From Pseudomonas fluorescens (GTDB taxonomy: Bacteria > Pseudomonadota > Gammaproteobacteria > Pseudomonadales > Pseudomonadaceae), in NCBI RefSeq assembly GCF_902498195.1, contig NZ_CABVIY010000001.1, positions 744,001 through 808,000 of the forward strand: a DNA stretch of 64,000 bases, given 5' to 3'. The notes under the pieces are model-generated. The model worked only from the letters and a program-made list of their open reading frames with translations. It was not told the origin of the DNA and made no database searches. Position numbers and translations under genes: made by a program. Shown here in pieces: positions 51,340 to 60,648 of the stretch; the stretch's first letter is position 1, and every line of letters starts with the position of its first letter.

Positions 51340-51921
51340 ATGAGACGCCACCACTGGTTGCTGGGCGGGGTGCTGCTGGTTTGCCTGTTCATCTATGCGA
51401 CGGAGCTGTTTGCCGGTGACAAAGAAGCACTGAAGGCATTCGACACGGTACGCCAGGTCTTCCAGAACCCCCGTTGCCAGAACTGTCACATTCCCGGCGA
51501 CTCGCCGTTGCAATTCGACGCCGGAACGCCCCATGCCATGAACGTAGTGAGGGGCATGGACGGCAAAGGCGCGGCGGGCTTGCCCTGTGCCAGTTGCCAC
51601 GCCGAAGCCAACCCGCCGGCCAGCTACGGGCCAAAGGCCCCACCGGGCGCGCCCCATTGGAGCCTGCCTCCGGCGGCGCACAAAATGGCCTGGATCGGCC
51701 TGCCGCCGGACAGGCTGTGCAGCATGATCAAGGACCGCGCCAGCAATGGCGACCGGGATTTCGCGGCGCTGATCAAGCACGTCAGCGAAGACAAACTGGT
51801 GCTCTGGGGCTGGAACCCCGGCGGCAATCGCGCACCGGTGCCGGTGCCGCACGACATTTTTGTCAGCCAGTTCAAGCGCTGGGCCGAGGCAGGAGGGCCT
51901 TGCCCGGTGCTGGGTACTTGA
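51340..51921 (+). CDS. Di-haem cytochrome c partner of IorAB
   Basis: 193 residues. An N-terminal membrane anchor or signal (LLGGVLLVCLFIYATELFA) and two haem motifs, Cys46-x2-Cys49-His50 (CQNCH) and Cys83-x2-Cys86-His87 (CASCH). It starts one base after iorB, so it is the probable electron acceptor passing electrons from the periplasmic molybdoenzyme to the respiratory chain. Confidence 0.88.
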   Translation: MRRHHWLLGGVLLVCLFIYATELFAGDKEALKAFDTVRQVFQNPRCQNCHIPGDSPLQFDAGTPHAMNVVRGMDGKGAAGLPCASCHAEANPPASYGPKAPPGAPHWSLPPAAHKMAWIGLPPDRLCSMIKDRASNGDRDFAALIKHVSEDKLVLWGWNPGGNRAPVPVPHDIFVSQFKRWAEAGGPCPVLGT

Positions 51922-51994
51922 CCATCGGTCAATGGACAGGGAGTCAAACCGGTATCGAGGACTCTAAAGAACATACCCTCCACGGGAGTATGTG

Positions 51995-52567
51995 ATGCTG
52001 ATCCCAGGCAAACCGCACAAAACAGGTGTATGTGCAGGGACGCCACAACAGGAGCGCGAACTGCTGCGCGATCTTGCCCGCAAGGCCGAGCAAGCGCTGA
52101 TCGGCGTGCAGATGGCGAGCATGGATGAGTTGACATTGCTGCCCAACCGGCACGGTTTCATGGCGCTGGCGCAATTGGGACTGGAGGCCTGCATGCAACT
52201 GCAAAGGCCGGCGACCCTGCTGTTTTTCAATCTGGATGACTTCAAGCGCGTCAACTATCTGTTTGGACGCCGCGAGGGCGACAACGCGCTGAAAACCTTT
52301 GCCGACGTGTTGCGCATCGGGTTTCGGGAAAGCGATGTGATTGGCCGGCTGGAGGGCGCTACCTTCGTGGCCTTGCTGACGGGGTCGTGTGGCGTGGACA
52401 TCTCGGCGATCAGGGCGCGCCTCGTAGAGATGCTCGATGAACGCAATGTCACGGCGCGCAAGGGCTATGACATTCGCTTCAGTATTGGGCAGATCGAGCA
52501 TGACCCAGCGGCGCATGGCTCGGTCGAAGCGCTGTTAGTGGAGGCCGAAACCGCCTTGGGCCGTTGA
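51995..52567 (+). CDS. Degenerate GGDEF-domain protein
   Basis: 190 residues from the ATG at 51995 (GGGAG upstream). The fold of a diguanylate cyclase is clear: DELTLLPNRHGFM, LLFFNLDDFKRVNYLFGRREGDNAL, DVIGRLEG and FSIGQIE. The active-site GGDEF is replaced by EGATF (RLEGATFVALL), so catalysis is very unlikely. There is no sensor domain beyond about 45 N-terminal residues. It may bind GTP or act as a protein-interaction partner. Confidence 0.85.
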   Translation: MLIPGKPHKTGVCAGTPQQERELLRDLARKAEQALIGVQMASMDELTLLPNRHGFMALAQLGLEACMQLQRPATLLFFNLDDFKRVNYLFGRREGDNALKTFADVLRIGFRESDVIGRLEGATFVALLTGSCGVDISAIRARLVEMLDERNVTARKGYDIRFSIGQIEHDPAAHGSVEALLVEAETALGR

Positions 52568-52591
52568 TTTTGGGGTGTGACGACTGGCCTC

Positions 52592-52682
52592 TTCGCGGGC
52601 AAGCCCGCTCCCACAGGGTTGTTGGGTGTACGCGAAGTTTTTGATCATCCCAAGCCAGTGTGGGAGCGGGCTTGCCCGCGAA
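52592..52682. repeat. REP pair, outward-inverted orientation
   Basis: TTCGCGGGCAAGCCCGCTCC (52592 on) then GGAGCGGGCTTGCCCGCGAA (ending 52682): the same units as elsewhere, but arranged in the opposite order (arms read outward). Confidence 0.88.
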
Positions 52683-52707
52683 GGGGCCCTGACAGACGGT
52701 GCGTCTC

Positions 52708-53133
52708 TCACTTGGCAAACAACTGTCCAATATCCTTGAACGCCTTGAACTCCAGCGCATTGCCACAGGGATCGAACAGAAACATCGTCGCCTGTTCCCC
52801 CACCAGTCCCTGAAAACGAATCCCAGGCTCGATCACGAAGCGCGTCTGCCGCGACTTCAAGCGCTCGGCCAGGGCTTCCCATTCCGCCATCCCCAGCACC
52901 ACGCCAAAATGCGGCACCGGCACGTCGTGGCCGTCGACGGCGTTGGTGTGGGCGGCTTCCTGCGAGGCATTTTTCGGCGCCAGGTGAATCACCAGTTGAT
53001 GACCGAAGAAGTTGAAGTCGACCCAATGATCGCTGGAGCGGCCTTCCTCCAGCCCGAACACGCTGGCGTAGAAGTCTCGCGCGGCGGCCAGGTCGTACAC
53101 CGGAATGGCCAGGTGAAAAGGGGAAAGTTGCAT
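52708..53133 (-). CDS. Glyoxalase-fold (VOC) family protein
   Basis: 141 residues from the ATG at 53133, preferred because GAGG precedes it; an upstream ATG lacks a site. VOC fold: [65 protein letters not shown] and [16 protein letters not shown], with His and Glu metal ligands in place. Enzymatic role unknown. Divergent from a LysR regulator. Confidence 0.87.
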   Translation of the reverse strand: MQLSPFHLAIPVYDLAAARDFYASVFGLEEGRSSDHWVDFNFFGHQLVIHLAPKNASQEAAHTNAVDGHDVPVPHFGVVLGMAEWEALAERLKSRQTRFVIEPGIRFQGLVGEQATMFLFDPCGNALEFKAFKDIGQLFAK

Positions 53134-53245
53134 CGGGCGTGCCTCGGTCATGGAAGATGAAGCTCAGTTTAGCCCTGTGATTTTCGATTAAAAGACGATA
53201 GTTTTTGCGTCGAGCACAAATTATTTCGATCAAACGAGGGCCGCC

Positions 53246-54106
53246 ATGCTGCGCGAACTGAAAACCTTCATCGCGGTGGCGCGCTACGGCACCTTCGCCG
53301 CGGCGGGCATGCACATCGGCCTGACGCAGTCGGCAGTCAGCGCGCAAATACGCAATCTGGAACAGGCGCTCGGCATTCGCCTGTTCGACCGCACCGGGCG
53401 CCAGGCGCTGCTCAATGCGGCGGGGCAGCGGGCGTTGCCGATGGCCCGGGAAATGCTGGAGATCTTCAGCCGCATGGCGGTCAGTGATGACGTCAGCGAG
53501 TACCGTGGCGAGCTGAAGATCGGCGCGGTGGCCACGGTGCAGACCGGCCTGCTGCCCCAGGCATTGTTGAAGTTGCGCCAGCAAGCGCCGTTGCTGGAGG
53601 CGAAACTGGTGCCGGGCGTGTCCCTGAACCTGTTGAGCCAGGTCGATACGGGCGAGGTGGACCTGGCGATCCTGATCAAGCCGCCGTTCGAACTGCCCAA
53701 GGAGCTGTCGGCGCAAGTGATCCGCCGCGAGCCCTTCGTGCTGATCGTGCCCACGGACCTCGACGGCGACGATCCGCTGCAATTGCTCGCCGAGCATCCC
53801 CACGTGCGCTACGACCGCAACTCGTTCGGCGGGCGGCTGGTGACGAAGTTCCTGCGCGAGCGACAGATCGACGTGCATGTCGCCCTGGAGCTGGATGAGC
53901 TGGAAGCCATCGTGAAAATGGTCGAGTGCGGGTTGGGGATTTCGCTGCTGCCCGAGGCGGGGCTGTGGCTGGAGCATGGGGCGAAGGTCAGGGTTGTTCG
54001 CCTGGGCGAATTGACCTTCTACCGTGAAATCGTGCTGTTGCAGCGCTACAGCCAGCGGCAGCAGCCGATCCAGCAATTGTTTGCCAAATGCCTGAGCACC
54101 GAATAA
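53246..54106 (+). CDS. LysR-family transcriptional regulator
   Basis: 286 residues. N-terminal helix-turn-helix MLRELKTFIAVARYGTFAAAGMHIGLTQSAVSAQIRNLEQALG and a substrate-binding-like effector domain (about 88-280). Divergent from the VOC-family gene (gap about 110 bp), its probable target. Confidence 0.88.
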   Translation: MLRELKTFIAVARYGTFAAAGMHIGLTQSAVSAQIRNLEQALGIRLFDRTGRQALLNAAGQRALPMAREMLEIFSRMAVSDDVSEYRGELKIGAVATVQTGLLPQALLKLRQQAPLLEAKLVPGVSLNLLSQVDTGEVDLAILIKPPFELPKELSAQVIRREPFVLIVPTDLDGDDPLQLLAEHPHVRYDRNSFGGRLVTKFLRERQIDVHVALELDELEAIVKMVECGLGISLLPEAGLWLEHGAKVRVVRLGELTFYREIVLLQRYSQRQQPIQQLFAKCLSTE

Positions 54107-54108
54107 CC

Positions 54109-54199
54109 CTGTGGGAGCGGGCTTGCTCGCGAAGGCGTCGTGTCAGTCGACATCAATGTTGAAAGATCAACCGCATTCGAGAGCAAGCCCGCTCCCACA
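54109..54199. repeat. REP pair after the LysR gene
   Basis: TGTGGGAGCGGGCTTGCTCG arm from 54109 and its inverted copy ending at 54199 (one mismatch, GAGAGC for GCGAGC). It lies between convergent lysR and fabI, just outside the terminator. Confidence 0.88.
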
Positions 54200-54230
54200 T
54201 TGGATTTCATCCAGGCTTGAAATTGCAGGC

Positions 54231-54263
54231 AAAAAAAAACCCGCCGGAAGCGGCGGGTTTTTT
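54231..54263. terminator. Bidirectional terminator between lysR and fabI
   Basis: CCCGCCG-GAAG-CGGCGGG stem flanked by nine A on the left and six T on the right, so it can end transcripts from both strands. It is 17 bases past the fabI stop. Confidence 0.9.
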
Positions 54264-54279
54264 GATGGCTAACCGAAAA

Positions 54280-55074
54280 TCACTCTTCGATGTTGCCCAT
54301 GGCCGTGGTGTTGAAACCACCGTCCACGTACATGATTTCGCCGCTGATGCCGGACGCCAGGTCCGAGCACAGGAACGCGCCGGCGTTGCCGACTTCGTCG
54401 ATGGTGACGTTGCGACGCAGCGGGGTTTGCGCTTCGTTGGCGGCCAGCATCTTGCGGAAGTTCTTGATGCCGGAAGCGGCCAGGGTACGGATCGGACCTG
54501 CCGATACGCAGTTGACGCGAGTGCCGTCCGGGCCCAGGGAGCCGGCCAGGTAACGCACGCCCGCTTCCAGGGAAGCCTTGGCCATGCCCATTACGTTGTA
54601 GTTCGGCATGGTGCGCTCGGCGCCCAGGTACGACAGGGTCAGCAGGCTGCCGTTGCGGCCTTTCATCATTTCGCGACCGGCCTTGGCCAGGGCCACGAAG
54701 CTGTAGGCGCTGATGTCGTGGGCAATGCGGAAACCGTCACGGGTGGTGGCTTCGGTGAAGTCGCCGTCCAGTTGGTCGCCCGGGGCGAAGCCGACGGAGT
54801 GCACGATGCAGTCCAGGCCGTCCCACTTCTTGCTCAGCTCTTCGAAGACCTTGGCGATTTCGGCATCGCTGGCCACGTCGCACGGGAAGCACAGCTCAGG
54901 GCTCGAACCCCAGCCTTGTGCGAACTCTTCGACACGACCCTTGAGTTTGTCGTTCTGATAAGTGAAGGCAAGCTCAGCGCCCTCGCGATGCATGGCGGCA
55001 GCGATGCCGGATGCGATGGACAGCTTGCTGGCGACACCGACGATCAGTACGCGCTTACCGGCGAGAAAACCCAT
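54280..55074 (-). CDS. fabI: Enoyl-ACP reductase FabI
   Basis: 264 residues, full length. SDR fold with [13 protein letters not shown] for NADH binding; catalytic Tyr159 and Lys166 (Tyr149 also conserved), equivalent to E. coli Tyr156, Lys163 and Tyr146. It reduces enoyl-ACP in fatty-acid elongation and is the triclosan target. It starts 21 bases after the npp ATPase stop on the same strand, so it may be co-transcribed. Confidence 0.97.
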   Translation of the reverse strand: MGFLAGKRVLIVGVASKLSIASGIAAAMHREGAELAFTYQNDKLKGRVEEFAQGWGSSPELCFPCDVASDAEIAKVFEELSKKWDGLDCIVHSVGFAPGDQLDGDFTEATTRDGFRIAHDISAYSFVALAKAGREMMKGRNGSLLTLSYLGAERTMPNYNVMGMAKASLEAGVRYLAGSLGPDGTRVNCVSAGPIRTLAASGIKNFRKMLAANEAQTPLRRNVTIDEVGNAGAFLCSDLASGISGEIMYVDGGFNTTAMGNIEE

Positions 55075-55095
55075 GTGTTGCTCCTCTCTTTCAGG

Positions 55096-56706
55096 TTATT
55101 GCGCAGTGTCTGGAACCAGGAAAGCGGCTTCCAGCAACTGCTGTGTATACGGATGTTGGGGGGCGGCAAAAATGCTTTGCGCGTCTCCCTGTTCGACCAC
55201 TTGGCCCTGCTTGACCACCATCAGCTGGTGGCTCAGCGCCTTGACGACAGCCAGGTCATGGCTGATAAACAGATACGTCAGGTTGTACTTGCTTTGCAGT
55301 GAACGCAGCAGCTCCACCACTTGGCGCTGCACTGTCCGGTCGAGGGCCGAAGTCGGCTCGTCCAGCAGGATCAACGTCGGTTTTAGCACTAATGCCCGGG
55401 CAATGGCGATTCTCTGCCGTTGCCCGCCGGAAAATTCGTGGGGGTAGCGGTTCCGGGTTTCCGGGTCCAGGCCTACCTCCTTGAGTGCCGCAATAATCGC
55501 TTGTTCCTGTTCGGCCTCGGTGCCGATCTTGTGGATCCGCAGGCCCTCGCCAACGATCTGGCTCACGCACATCCGTGGGCTGAGGCTGCCGAACGGGTCC
55601 TGGAACACCACCTGCATCTCCCGCCGCAGCGGCCTGACTTGTTGCTGCGTCAGGCAGTCTAGCTGCTTGCCTTCAAAACGGATGGCGCCCTGGCTGCCGA
55701 TCAAGCGCAAAATCGCCAGGCCCAGCGTCGACTTGCCGGAACCGCTTTCGCCCACGATCCCCAGGGTCTGGCCCTGGGGCAGGCTGAAATTGATGCCGTC
55801 CACCGCCTTGACGTAATCCACCGTGCGCTTGAGCAAGCCTTTCTTGATCGGGAACCAGACTTTCAGGTCCTCGACCGTCAGCAAGGGCGGGCCGACCACG
55901 TTGGTCGCGGGCGTCCCGCTGGGCTCCGCGGCCAGCAGGAGCCGAGTGTACGGATGCTGCGGCGCGCGGAACAACTCTTCGCACGATGCCTGTTCGACGA
56001 TGCAACCGCGCTGCATGACACATACGCGATGCGCAATTCTTTTCACCAGGTTCAAATCGTGACTGATCAGTAGCAGCGCCATGCCCAGCCGGGCCTGCAA
56101 TTGCTTGAGCAATTCGAGGATTTTCAGCTGGACGGTCACGTCCAGCGCGGTGGTCGGTTCATCGGCAATCAGCAGTTCCGGCTCGTTGGCCAGGGCCATG
56201 GCGATCATCACCCGCTGACGCTGGCCGCCGGACAATTCGTGGGGCAGGGCCTTGAGGCGTTTCTCGGGCTCCGGGATGCCGACCATTTCCAGCAGTTCCA
56301 GGGTGCGCCTGGTCGCGACTTTGCCGGTCAGGCCCTTGTGGATGCCCAGCACCTCGTTGATCTGCTTCTCGATCGAATGCAGCGGATTGAGCGAGGTCAT
56401 CGGCTCCTGGAAGATCATCGCGATGCGGTTGCCGCGGATGTGGCGGATGGTTTTTTCTTTCAGGTCCAGCAGGTTTTGCCCGGAATATTCGATGGTGCCC
56501 GACGGGTGCCGGGCGAGCGGGTAGGGCAGCAGGCGCAGGATCGAGTGGGCGGTCACCGATTTGCCGGAGCCGCTTTCGCCCACCAGCGCCAGGGTTTCTC
56601 CACGCTTGATATCGAAGCTGACGTTCTCGACCACGCGCTGGCAGTGATCACCGACGACAAATTCGACGGCGAGGTCGCGCACTTCGATCAGATTGTCCTG
56701 ATTCAT
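55096..56706 (-). CDS. nppD: Npp/Yej peptide ABC transporter, ATP-binding protein
   Basis: 536 residues from the ATG at 56706 (AGGAAG upstream). Two complete ABC halves: first Walker [12 protein letters not shown] with signature [14 protein letters not shown] and Walker B ELLIADEP; second [13 protein letters not shown] with [14 protein letters not shown] and LILLDEP. It corresponds to YejF in E. coli and NppD (PA1807) in P. aeruginosa. The complex imports oligopeptides and peptidyl-nucleoside antibiotics or microcin C-type peptides. Confidence 0.94.
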   Translation of the reverse strand: MNQDNLIEVRDLAVEFVVGDHCQRVVENVSFDIKRGETLALVGESGSGKSVTAHSILRLLPYPLARHPSGTIEYSGQNLLDLKEKTIRHIRGNRIAMIFQEPMTSLNPLHSIEKQINEVLGIHKGLTGKVATRRTLELLEMVGIPEPEKRLKALPHELSGGQRQRVMIAMALANEPELLIADEPTTALDVTVQLKILELLKQLQARLGMALLLISHDLNLVKRIAHRVCVMQRGCIVEQASCEELFRAPQHPYTRLLLAAEPSGTPATNVVGPPLLTVEDLKVWFPIKKGLLKRTVDYVKAVDGINFSLPQGQTLGIVGESGSGKSTLGLAILRLIGSQGAIRFEGKQLDCLTQQQVRPLRREMQVVFQDPFGSLSPRMCVSQIVGEGLRIHKIGTEAEQEQAIIAALKEVGLDPETRNRYPHEFSGGQRQRIAIARALVLKPTLILLDEPTSALDRTVQRQVVELLRSLQSKYNLTYLFISHDLAVVKALSHQLMVVKQGQVVEQGDAQSIFAAPQHPYTQQLLEAAFLVPDTAQ

Positions 56707-56707
56707 T

Positions 56708-57727
56708 TCACTTCCTCGGGTCGAAGGCATCGCGAGCGGACTCGCCGATGAACACCAGCAAACTCAACATCAGTGCCAGCACGGCAAACGCGCTCATGCC
56801 CAGCCACGGCGCCTGCAGGTTGGATTTGCCCTGGGCCACCAGCTCACCCAGCGACGGGCTGCCCGCCGGCAAGCCGAAGCCGAGGAAATCCAGGGCGGTC
56901 AGCGTACCGATGGCGCCGGTCAGGATGAACGGCATGAAGGTCATGGTCGAAACCATGGCGTTGGGCAGGATGTGGCGGAACATGATCGCGCCATTCTGCA
57001 TGCCCAGCGCCCGGGCCGCACGCACGTATTCCAGGTTACGCCCGCGCAGGAACTCGGCGCGAACCACGTCCACCAGGCTCATCCAGGAAAACAGCAGCAT
57101 GATCCCCAGCAGCCACCAGAAATTCGGCTGCACGAAACTGGCGAGGATGATCAGCAGGTACAGCACCGGCAGCCCGGACCAGATCTCCAGGAAACGCTGG
57201 CCGGCCAGGTCGACCCAACCGCCGTAGAAGCCCTGCAACGCACCGGCGATCACGCCGACGATCGAACTGAGGATGGTCAGGGTCAGGGCGAACAGCACCG
57301 ACACCCGGAAGCCATAGATCACCCGGGCCAGCACGTCGCGGCCCTGGTCATCGGTGCCCAGCAGATTGTCCGCCGACGGCGGCGCGGGGGCCGGGACCCG
57401 CAGGTCGTAGTTGATGCTCTGGTAGCTGAACGGAATCGGTGCCCACAGCACCCAGGCATCCTTGGCCTTGAGCAGTTCGCGGATGTACGGGCTCTTGTAG
57501 TTGGCTTCCAGCGGAAATTCGCCGCCGAAGGTGGTTTCCGGGTAGCGCTTGAGCGCCGGGAAGTACCAGCCGTCGTCGTAGTGCACCACCAGCGGTTTGT
57601 CGTTGGCGATCAGTTCGGCGCCGAGGCTGGCGCCGAACAGGATCAGGAACAGCCACAGCGACCACCAGCCGCGCTTGTTCGCCTTGAACAGTTCGAAGCG
57701 CCGGCGATTGAGAGGGGACAGGTTCAT
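56708..57727 (-). CDS. nppC: Npp/Yej peptide ABC transporter, permease 2
   Basis: 339 residues from the ATG at 57727. One N-terminal helix (WWSLWLFLILFGASLGAELI), a long periplasmic loop with NYKSPYIRELL, then five helices with the EAA-type loop EFLRGRNLEYVRAARALGMQNGAIMFRHILPN. YejE/NppC type. Nearly abuts yejB on one side and the ATPase on the other (one-base gaps). Confidence 0.93.
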   Translation of the reverse strand: MNLSPLNRRRFELFKANKRGWWSLWLFLILFGASLGAELIANDKPLVVHYDDGWYFPALKRYPETTFGGEFPLEANYKSPYIRELLKAKDAWVLWAPIPFSYQSINYDLRVPAPAPPSADNLLGTDDQGRDVLARVIYGFRVSVLFALTLTILSSIVGVIAGALQGFYGGWVDLAGQRFLEIWSGLPVLYLLIILASFVQPNFWWLLGIMLLFSWMSLVDVVRAEFLRGRNLEYVRAARALGMQNGAIMFRHILPNAMVSTMTFMPFILTGAIGTLTALDFLGFGLPAGSPSLGELVAQGKSNLQAPWLGMSAFAVLALMLSLLVFIGESARDAFDPRK

Positions 57728-57728
57728 C

Positions 57729-58802
57729 TCAATGCTCCCGGCTTTCGAAGTCGATGCGCGGATCGACAAAGGTGTAGGTGAGGTCACCGATCAATTTCAC
57801 CACCAGCCCCAGCAGGGTGAAGATGAACAGCGTGCCGAAGACCACCGGGTAATCGCGGTTGATCGCCGCTTCGAAACTCATGAGGCCCAAGCCGTCGAGG
57901 GAAAAGATCACCTCCACCAGCAACGAGCCGGTGAAGAAGATGCCGATGAAGGCCGACGGGAAGCCGGCGATCACCAGCAGCATGGCGTTGCGGAACACGT
58001 GGCCGTACAGCACGCGGTGATTGGTCAGGCCCTTGGCCTTCGCGGTCACTACATACTGCTTGTTGATTTCATCGAGGAAGCTGTTTTTGGTCAGCAGGGT
58101 CATGGTCGCGAAGTTGCCGATCACCAGCGCGGTCACCGGCAGCGCCAGGTGCCAGAAGTAATCGAGGACCTTGCCGCCCATGCTCAGCTCGTCGAAGTTG
58201 TTCGACGTCAGCCCGCGCAAGGGGAACCAGTCCAGGTAGCTGCCACCGGCGAACACCACGATCAGCAGGATGGCGAACAGGAACGCCGGGATCGCGTAGC
58301 CGACAATGATCAGGGAACTGGTCCAGACGTCGAAATGGCTACCGTGCCGCGTGGCCTTGGCGATCCCCAGCGGGATCGACACCAGGTACATGATCAGGGT
58401 GCTCCACAACCCGAGGGAAATCGACACCGGCATCTTTTCCTTGATCAGGTCGATGACCTTGGCGTCGCGGAAGAAGCTGTCGCCGAAGTCCAGCGCGGCG
58501 TAGTTCTTGACCATGATCCACAAGCGTTCCGGCGCCGACTTGTCGAAGCCGTACATGTGCTCGATTTCCTTGATCAGCGCGGGGTCCAGGCCCTGGGCGC
58601 CGCGATAGGCGGAACCGGCCACCGACACTTCCGCGCCACCGCCGGCGATGCGGCTGGTGGCGCCTTCGAAGCCTTCGAGCTTGGCGATCATCTGTTCCAC
58701 CGGCCCGCCGGGAGCGGCCTGGATGATCACAAAGTTGATCAGCAAAATGCCAAACAAGGTCGGAATGATCAGCAGCAGTCGCCGAAAAATATACGCCAGC
58801 AT
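57729..58802 (-). CDS. nppB: Npp/Yej peptide ABC transporter, permease 1
   Basis: 357 residues, six helices, starting [20 protein letters not shown] with [23 protein letters not shown] loop [30 protein letters not shown] and closing FVDPRIDFE. YejB/NppB type, partner of the following permease. Four bases separate it from the upstream binding-protein stop. Confidence 0.94.
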   Translation of the reverse strand: MLAYIFRRLLLIIPTLFGILLINFVIIQAAPGGPVEQMIAKLEGFEGATSRIAGGGAEVSVAGSAYRGAQGLDPALIKEIEHMYGFDKSAPERLWIMVKNYAALDFGDSFFRDAKVIDLIKEKMPVSISLGLWSTLIMYLVSIPLGIAKATRHGSHFDVWTSSLIIVGYAIPAFLFAILLIVVFAGGSYLDWFPLRGLTSNNFDELSMGGKVLDYFWHLALPVTALVIGNFATMTLLTKNSFLDEINKQYVVTAKAKGLTNHRVLYGHVFRNAMLLVIAGFPSAFIGIFFTGSLLVEVIFSLDGLGLMSFEAAINRDYPVVFGTLFIFTLLGLVVKLIGDLTYTFVDPRIDFESREH

Positions 58803-58806
58803 CTGA

Positions 58807-60648
58807 TTACTCCGTGCCCGCAGGGTCGGCTTGCAGTTTGGTTTCGATCTCTATGGCCGGCTTGGCACCGGGCTTGATCCACCAGGTCGCGGTGCCAATG
58901 TCATATTTGGGGGAGACCTTCGGATGGCCGATGTGGTTCCAGTAAGCCACGCGCCAGGTCTTGATGTGCCAGTTGGGAATCACGTAATAACCCCATTGCA
59001 GCACGCGGTCCAGTGCGCGGGCGTGGGCCACCAGGCTTTTGCGCGAATCGGCGTTGATCAGTTGCTCGACCAGCTGGTCCACCACCGGGTCCTTGAGGCC
59101 CATGGAATTACGGCTGCCGGGCTTGTCGGCGGCCGCCGTCATCCAGAATTCGCGCTGCTCGTTGCCCGGCGAGTTGGACTGCGGGAAGCTGCCGACGATC
59201 ATGTCGAAGTCCCGCGAGCGCACGCGGTTGACGTATTGCGAAACGTCGACCCGGCGGATGACCAGGTCGATACCGAGGTCGCTCAGGTTGCGCTTGAAGG
59301 GCAACAGCACCCGTTCGAATTCGGTCTGGGCCAGCAGGAATTCGATGCTCACCGGTTTGCCGGTGGCGTCGACCATCTTGTCATCGACGATGCGCCAGCC
59401 GGCCTCTTGCAGCAATTGATAGGCCTGGCGTTGCTGGGTGCGGATCATGCCGCTGCCGTCGGTGGTCGGGTTCTCGAAGGCTTCGCTGAACACCTGTGGC
59501 GGCAGTTTGCTGCGAAACGGGTCGAGGATCGCCAGCTGATCGGCGTCCGGCAGGCCGGTGGCGGCCATCTCCGAGTTCTCGAAATAGCTGCGGGTCCGTG
59601 CGTAGGCGCTGTTGAACAGCTGCTTGTTGGTCCATTCGAAATCGAGCAACAGGGTCAGGGCCTGGCGCACGCGCACGTCCTGGAACACCGGGCGGCGCAG
59701 GTTGAACACGAAGCCTTGCATGCCGGTGGGGTTGCCGTTGGGAATCTGCTCCTTGATCAGCCGGCCTTCGGTCACGGCCGGGATGTTGTAGGCGTTGGCC
59801 CAGTTCTTCGCGGTCATCTCCAGCCAGTAATCGAATTGCCCGGCCTTGAGGCCTTCCAGCGCCACGGTATTGTCGCGGTAGTAGTCGGTGGTCATGACAT
59901 CGAAGTTGTAGAACCCGCGGTTGATCGGCAGGTCCTTGCCCCAGTAGTCCTTCACCCGTTCATAACGCACCGAGCGCCCGGCCTTCACTTCGGTGACCTT
60001 GTACGGGCCGCTGCCCAACGGCACTTCCAGGTTGCCCTTGCTGAAATCGCGGGTCGCCCACCAGTGTTTGGGCAGTACCGGCAACTGGCCGAGGATCAAC
60101 GGCAGTTCGCGGTTGTTGCTGTGCTTGAACTTGAACAGCACCGTCAGCGGATCTTCGGCAACCACGTCTTCGACGTCGTTGTAGTAGCCGCGGTACATCG
60201 GCGCGCCATCCTTGATCAGGGTCTGGAAGCTGAACACCACGTCCTCGGCGCGCACCGGGTGGCCATCATTGAAACGGGCTTCGGGCCGCAGGTAGAAACG
60301 CACCCAGTCGTTGTTCGGGGCCTTTTCGATCTTGCCGGCGATCAGGCCATATTCGGTGAAGGGCTCATCCAGGCTCTGCCGGGCCAGAGTGTCGTAGATC
60401 AGGTCGATGTCGTTGGCCGACACCCCTTTGCTGATGAACGGGTTGAGGCTGTCGAAGCCGCCGAAACCGGCCTGGCGAAAGATCCCGCCCTTGGGCGCGT
60501 CCGGGTTGACGTAGTCGAAGTGCTTGAAATCGGCCGGGTATTTAGGCGGCTCGTTGTACAGGGTCAGGGCATGTTGCGGGGCGGCACAGGCCCACCCGGC
60601 GAACAACAGGGCGCTGGCCTGCAACAGCAGGGCGCTGATGGGTTTCAT
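58807..60648 (-). CDS. nppA2: Npp/Yej substrate-binding protein, second copy
   Basis: 613 residues. Signal peptide ([22 protein letters not shown], cleavage before APQ), then an SBP family 5 fold: [64 protein letters not shown] and [16 protein letters not shown]. About half identical by eye to the preceding gene, so the two arose by duplication. It delivers peptides to the YejBEF-type transporter. Its start overlaps the stop of the first copy. Confidence 0.94.
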   Translation of the reverse strand: MKPISALLLQASALLFAGWACAAPQHALTLYNEPPKYPADFKHFDYVNPDAPKGGIFRQAGFGGFDSLNPFISKGVSANDIDLIYDTLARQSLDEPFTEYGLIAGKIEKAPNNDWVRFYLRPEARFNDGHPVRAEDVVFSFQTLIKDGAPMYRGYYNDVEDVVAEDPLTVLFKFKHSNNRELPLILGQLPVLPKHWWATRDFSKGNLEVPLGSGPYKVTEVKAGRSVRYERVKDYWGKDLPINRGFYNFDVMTTDYYRDNTVALEGLKAGQFDYWLEMTAKNWANAYNIPAVTEGRLIKEQIPNGNPTGMQGFVFNLRRPVFQDVRVRQALTLLLDFEWTNKQLFNSAYARTRSYFENSEMAATGLPDADQLAILDPFRSKLPPQVFSEAFENPTTDGSGMIRTQQRQAYQLLQEAGWRIVDDKMVDATGKPVSIEFLLAQTEFERVLLPFKRNLSDLGIDLVIRRVDVSQYVNRVRSRDFDMIVGSFPQSNSPGNEQREFWMTAAADKPGSRNSMGLKDPVVDQLVEQLINADSRKSLVAHARALDRVLQWGYYVIPNWHIKTWRVAYWNHIGHPKVSPKYDIGTATWWIKPGAKPAIEIETKLQADPAGTE

